This document shows, in pieces, positions 4,663 through 5,038 of a DNA stretch of 5,038 bases. A model generated the notes under the pieces. That model saw only the letters and a list, made by a program, of their open reading frames with translations. It ran no database searches and was not told the DNA's origin. Source of the stretch: an uncultured Verrucomicrobiota bacterium (GTDB taxonomy: Bacteria > Verrucomicrobiota > Verrucomicrobiia > Limisphaerales > UBA1096); the NCBI GenBank assembly GCA_913050205.1, contig CAJXAU010000159.1:1-5038 (forward strand), read 5' to 3'. Made by a program: the position numbers and the translations under genes. Each line of letters begins with the position of its first letter. Positions within the stretch are counted from its first letter, which is position 1.

Positions 4663-5038
4663 TGCCGACGATTCAATCCATCTCCACCCACGATTTCCGC
4701 CGCAAACTCAAGGACGGCGCCGGCTCCGATGCCGTACACACTGACCCCTCGTACGGCTACGGTGTGACGCTGCTCGAGACCGATACCGGCCTGACCGGCA
4801 CCGGCATCGCCTACACGCTGGGCGACGGCACCAACCTTGTCTGTGAGGCGATCCGCATACTCGCCGAGCCGCTGGAGGGCCGCGAGATCGAGGAATTGAT
4901 GGCGGAGTTTGGCGCGGTGCAACGCTCGCTCGCCGAGCATCCGGGCGTGCGCTGGCTTGGCCCGCACAAGGGCGTGACACACCTCGCGCTCGCCTCCATC
5001 ACCAACGCCTGTTTCGACCTCTGGGCAAAGTCACGCGG
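4662..5038 (+). CDS. Enolase-superfamily sugar-acid dehydratase, L-fuconate dehydratase-like (N-terminal part)
   Basis: An open frame starting at ATG 4662 runs off the window end after 125 codons. Its start overlaps the dxr stop by one base (TGATG). The visible part is the N-terminal capping domain of the mandelate racemase/enolase superfamily and resembles L-fuconate dehydratase (FucD/ENOSF1 type): STHDFRRKLKDGAGSDAVHT (8-27), DPSYGYGVTLLETD (28-41), GTGIAYTLGDGTN (46-58), RWLGPHKGVTHLALA (97-111), and NACFDLWAKSR at the end. Known members dehydrate L-fuconate (or closely related acid sugars) to the 2-keto-3-deoxy acid in non-phosphorylating fucose breakdown. The barrel domain with the KxK base, the three acidic Mg ligands and the His-Asp dyad lies beyond the window, so substrate and activity cannot be confirmed. 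The overlap implies translational coupling to dxr, an unexpected partner. Another acid-sugar dehydratase specificity is the main alternative. Confidence 0.8.
   Translation, partial: MPTIQSISTHDFRRKLKDGAGSDAVHTDPSYGYGVTLLETDTGLTGTGIAYTLGDGTNLVCEAIRILAEPLEGREIEELMAEFGAVQRSLAEHPGVRWLGPHKGVTHLALASITNACFDLWAKSR

Overview
The window is a compact, GC-rich (by eye about 60%) bacterial chromosome segment with every gene on the + strand. PurA opens with a MSNTILVGAQWGDEGKGK-type N-terminus, the order purA-uppS-cdsA-dxr is found here, and CdsA carries a PGIGG version of its signature. None of the five visible starts has a clear Shine-Dalgarno sequence. Together these features suggest the Planctomycetes-Verrucomicrobia-Chlamydiae group, most likely a Verrucomicrobium. 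That assignment is inference from remembered family features, not from a search.

Layout: (1) 1-315 is the C-terminal end of an S9 (prolyl oligopeptidase-type) serine peptidase. (2) 316-467 is a structured intergenic region with a 16-bp perfect palindrome, two further inverted repeats, a possible sigma70-like promoter and a strong intrinsic terminator that ends only 19 nt before the preferred purA start. (3) 468-1736 is purA. (4) 1756-2493 is uppS. (5) 2530-3489 is cdsA. (6) 3502-4662 is dxr. (7) From 4662 to the window end is the N-terminal 125 codons of an enolase-superfamily sugar-acid dehydratase, closest to L-fuconate dehydratase, whose start overlaps the dxr stop by one base.

The spacings from purA onward (19, 36 and 12 nt, then a 1-nt overlap) point to one operon. 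dxr commits carbon to the MEP isoprenoid pathway. uppS uses the resulting prenyl units to make the C55 lipid carrier for peptidoglycan and other wall polymers. cdsA makes CDP-diacylglycerol for phospholipids. This is an envelope-precursor cluster, with AMP synthesis (purA) at its head and a sugar-catabolism gene appended where many bacteria have the site-2 protease gene rseP.

The most unusual signal is not a gene. The 10-bp perfect palindrome CTTGGCCAAG occurs seven times in 5 kb, often extended to GCGCTTGGCCAAGCGC. Three copies sit at gene junctions and four sit inside genes, where they are read in two different codon phases without adding residues. This looks like selection on DNA rather than protein, comparable in kind to the cyanobacterial HIP1 palindrome or to DNA uptake sequences. 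I do not recognise it as a described element.
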